From NCBI GenBank assembly GCA_031555935.1, contig JAVBTX010000019.1, positions 124,001-188,000 on the forward strand: a DNA stretch of 64,000 bases, read 5' to 3'. The stretch comes from Roseburia_C sp031555935. GTDB lineage: Bacteria; Bacillota; Clostridia; Lachnospirales; Lachnospiraceae. This document shows, one piece after another, positions 62,139-64,000 of the stretch. The notes under the pieces were generated by a model that was given only the letters and a program-made list of their open reading frames with translations, was not told the origin of the DNA and did not search any database. Numbering within the stretch: position 1 is the first letter of the stretch; each line of letters starts with the position of its first letter. Made by a program: the position numbers and the translations under genes.

Positions 62139-63065
62139 ATGCATCAGTTAGATCATCACATTCAGAATTACTTATTTTTTTGTCACTCACAAAAGGAATT
62201 AAATTCCAAGACGATTAAAGCTTATCGGATTGACCTCACACAGTTTGCCGATTTTATGCGTGATGAATTGGAACCATTTCAAAAACCGGCGTTGACTTCT
62301 TTTCTCTCGTTTTTGCATGAACGTTACCAGCCGAAATCTACGAAGCGCAAAATTGCTTCCTTGAAAGCTTTCGTTCACTATCTCGAATTTGAGGAAATCT
62401 TAGATTATGACCCTTTTCACCGTATCACGCTGTCTTTTCGAGAACCGAAGCTATTGCCTAAAACAATTCCCTCTTCCACGATTCAGCTTTTCCTTAATAC
62501 GCTTTATGGCAGAAAACAGAGTGAGCTTACACCTTATCAGTTTAAGTGTGTGGTGCGGGATATTGCGGTTATTGAGTTACTTTTCGCCACTGGAATGCGG
62601 ATTTCGGAGCTTTGTTCGCTGCGACAAGTTGACATGAATCTTATTGAACATACGCTGCTTATTTTCGGCAAGGGGTCTAAGGAACGGATTCTGCACATTG
62701 GAAATCATGATGTTATTTCCGCACTTAAGGTTTATATGGATTTGTTTCAGGATGAACTAAACCGTTTTGATTGGTTGTTTGTTAATCGGTTGGGGAACCG
62801 GATTTCAGAGCAGTCGGTGCGGTTTATGATTAATAAGTACGCGGAAATGGCGGGGATTTCCCTACATATTACGCCACATATGTTTCGGCATTCGTTTGCG
62901 ACGTTGCTGCTGGAATCGGATGTGGATATTCGGTATATTCAAAAGATGCTGGGGCATAGTTCGATTACGACGACGCAGATTTATACGAGTGTGTCGATGC
63001 ATAAGCAGAGGGAGATTTTGGAGACGAAGCATCCTAGGAACTGGATGGAGGTGAATGGAGGATAA
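62139..63065 (+). CDS. XerC/D-like tyrosine recombinase
   Basis: 308 residues; AAAGGAG upstream of the ATG. SAM-like N-terminal domain (about 5-90) and catalytic domain with Arg154 (TGMRISELCS), Lys near 178-181 (FGKGSKERIL), His247 and Arg250 (ITPHMFRHSF), His273 (LGHSSITTTQ) and Tyr282 (IYTSVS): all key residues present. Typical of Xer-like recombinases that resolve chromosome dimers, or of a small integrase. It lies beside an AT-rich unknown gene, so a role in a mobile segment is possible. Confidence 0.88.
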   Translation: MHQLDHHIQNYLFFCHSQKELNSKTIKAYRIDLTQFADFMRDELEPFQKPALTSFLSFLHERYQPKSTKRKIASLKAFVHYLEFEEILDYDPFHRITLSFREPKLLPKTIPSSTIQLFLNTLYGRKQSELTPYQFKCVVRDIAVIELLFATGMRISELCSLRQVDMNLIEHTLLIFGKGSKERILHIGNHDVISALKVYMDLFQDELNRFDWLFVNRLGNRISEQSVRFMINKYAEMAGISLHITPHMFRHSFATLLLESDVDIRYIQKMLGHSSITTTQIYTSVSMHKQREILETKHPRNWMEVNGG

Positions 63066-63154
63066 TTAGAAATTATCGGGCGGAGAAGTGAGCAAACACT
63101 CTACTAACAGCAATAATAGCTATACAAATTGATAATAGTCAGGATGGTGATTTT

Positions 63155-64000
63155 ATGAACTATATGCGGATATCCTCAGTAGGCGGACTATTTCATGAAT
63201 TTTATGAACCTATACCAAATGGGTTAACAAAAATACCAAACTTAGATTGCAAGCATAATATTTTAGACGCTACAAATTTATTTTGGTCTCTTATTTTTGA
63301 TACTAAAAATATCAAAAAAGTTTTGAATAAAGTTAAGCCGACATCGCCTAAACATATTGCTATTATGGCAAATGTAGAATTATTTATAAAGCAAATTGAA
63401 GTTGCAAAAAAATCTATCTGTAGTCAAGATATAACTTCCTCAGATTTTTTTCAATATTTAGAGACACTAAGTATTGTTTGTAGTTTATACTCAGAATATG
63501 TATATTACCCTCATCGGCTTACAATTCAAAACGGATTTGAAAATGAGTGTTTTTCTGCATCAAAAATATATATAAACTGCTTAGAAAAGGAAGAAAACCC
63601 TTATTTAAGGTTTATAGAAGATTATGTTATGCCGCAGCTTAGGGTATCTGTTCCTCAAGTCATTTTTGTTGAAGGTAAGCCATCACTTTATAATATGACA
63701 ATTTGTCGCTTGGTTAAAACTGAATTCCCCCAAGTTCATATAAGCCTCTCTCGGCATTCGTCAGAATATTATTCATTAAATAAATTAGAAACACATTTGG
63801 TTAATAATGTATATTTGTTCAAAATGGTAGACTCTATTATTCTAGAATATTTTCAGGAAACAGAACGTGCATTAATCAATGCACTAGAAAATAATATTGA
63901 ATTATCTGATATACACAATTTGGTATATAAACATGGTGATAAAATAATTAAGACATCATATCAGGCTAATAAGAATAGCTATATTCCAAATATTCAAGAG
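63155..64000 (+). CDS. Unknown protein, AT-rich, truncated at window edge
   Basis: From the ATG at 63155 (GGTGAT just upstream, weak ribosome site) the frame stays open to the window end (282 codons). Much richer in A and T than its neighbours. No family recognised firmly. The stretch VPQVIFVEGKPSLYNMTICR with VHISLSRHSSEYYS resembles the beta-alpha pattern of B12-binding-like N-terminal domains found in some radical SAM enzymes, but no CxxxCxxC is visible in this part. Codon and base composition suggest recent acquisition. Confidence 0.6.
   Translation, partial: MNYMRISSVGGLFHEFYEPIPNGLTKIPNLDCKHNILDATNLFWSLIFDTKNIKKVLNKVKPTSPKHIAIMANVELFIKQIEVAKKSICSQDITSSDFFQYLETLSIVCSLYSEYVYYPHRLTIQNGFENECFSASKIYINCLEKEENPYLRFIEDYVMPQLRVSVPQVIFVEGKPSLYNMTICRLVKTEFPQVHISLSRHSSEYYSLNKLETHLVNNVYLFKMVDSIILEYFQETERALINALENNIELSDIHNLVYKHGDKIIKTSYQANKNSYIPNIQE

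Overview
The window looks like a chromosome segment of a flagellated, probably spore-forming, low-GC Gram-positive anaerobe of the Clostridia, most like Lachnospiraceae. The reasons are the cdaA-cdaR-glmM operon, an Mbl-FlhO-FlhP-FlgJ flagellar rod cluster, ComF next to a YvyF-like protein, CotF-like and YtaF-like sporulation-associated proteins, a flavodiiron protein, AGGAGG-type ribosome sites before nearly every gene, and strong sigma-A promoters. No rRNA, tRNA, CRISPR array, transposase or prophage was seen.

Layout. Positions 1-12228 (all minus) hold a surface-polysaccharide cluster: six family-2 glycosyltransferases, a DUF2142-type and a second large membrane protein, a DUF2304 protein beside a polyprenyl-phosphate-type glycosyltransferase, genes for a dTDP-3-amino-3,6-dideoxyhexose (ketoisomerase, aminotransferase, GNAT/FemAB-like acyltransferase) and RmlD for dTDP-rhamnose. 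It continues without a clear break from HPr, glmM, cdaR, cdaA and two unknown membrane proteins (12259-17688), so precursor supply, c-di-AMP signalling and glycan assembly may be co-transcribed. Next come yvyF-like and comF (17785-18939), a plus-strand ABC importer (19158-22047), two minus genes, recD2, and the flagellar rod/Mbl genes (26827-30012). uvrBA (30333-35183), a flavodiiron protein (35634-36839) and secA (37187-39754) follow.

The right half is more mixed: a TSCPD protein, a promoter-to-terminator noncoding unit of about 575 nt (40333-40990), TetR, glgB, a repeat-containing lipoprotein, a secreted cysteine protease with a sortase-like tail, CotF-like protein, a DUF2089 regulator pair, a LytTR/LiaF-like pair with its own LytTR site, an NlpC/P60-like lipoprotein, RelQ, YtaF, a Ca2+-type P-ATPase, a PAS protein, an XRE regulator, an ABC efflux pair with its two-component system (55980-61973), a tyrosine recombinase and an AT-rich partial gene at the edge.

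The two most interesting unexplained signals are noncoding. (1) A strongly promoted, purine-rich candidate large RNA at 40368-40990, with four degenerate copies of an internal motif and a 12-bp terminal hairpin. (2) A family of long palindromic elements lying just after stop codons (22052-22245, 22395-22463, 24336-24501, perhaps a decayed copy near 37060-37180), whose stems differ by compensatory base changes while two loop blocks are conserved, as expected of a structured RNA. Several regulatory sites can also be read directly: a LytTR double site, a BceR-like box, a candidate LexA box and palindromic operators at fprA and the DUF2089 gene.
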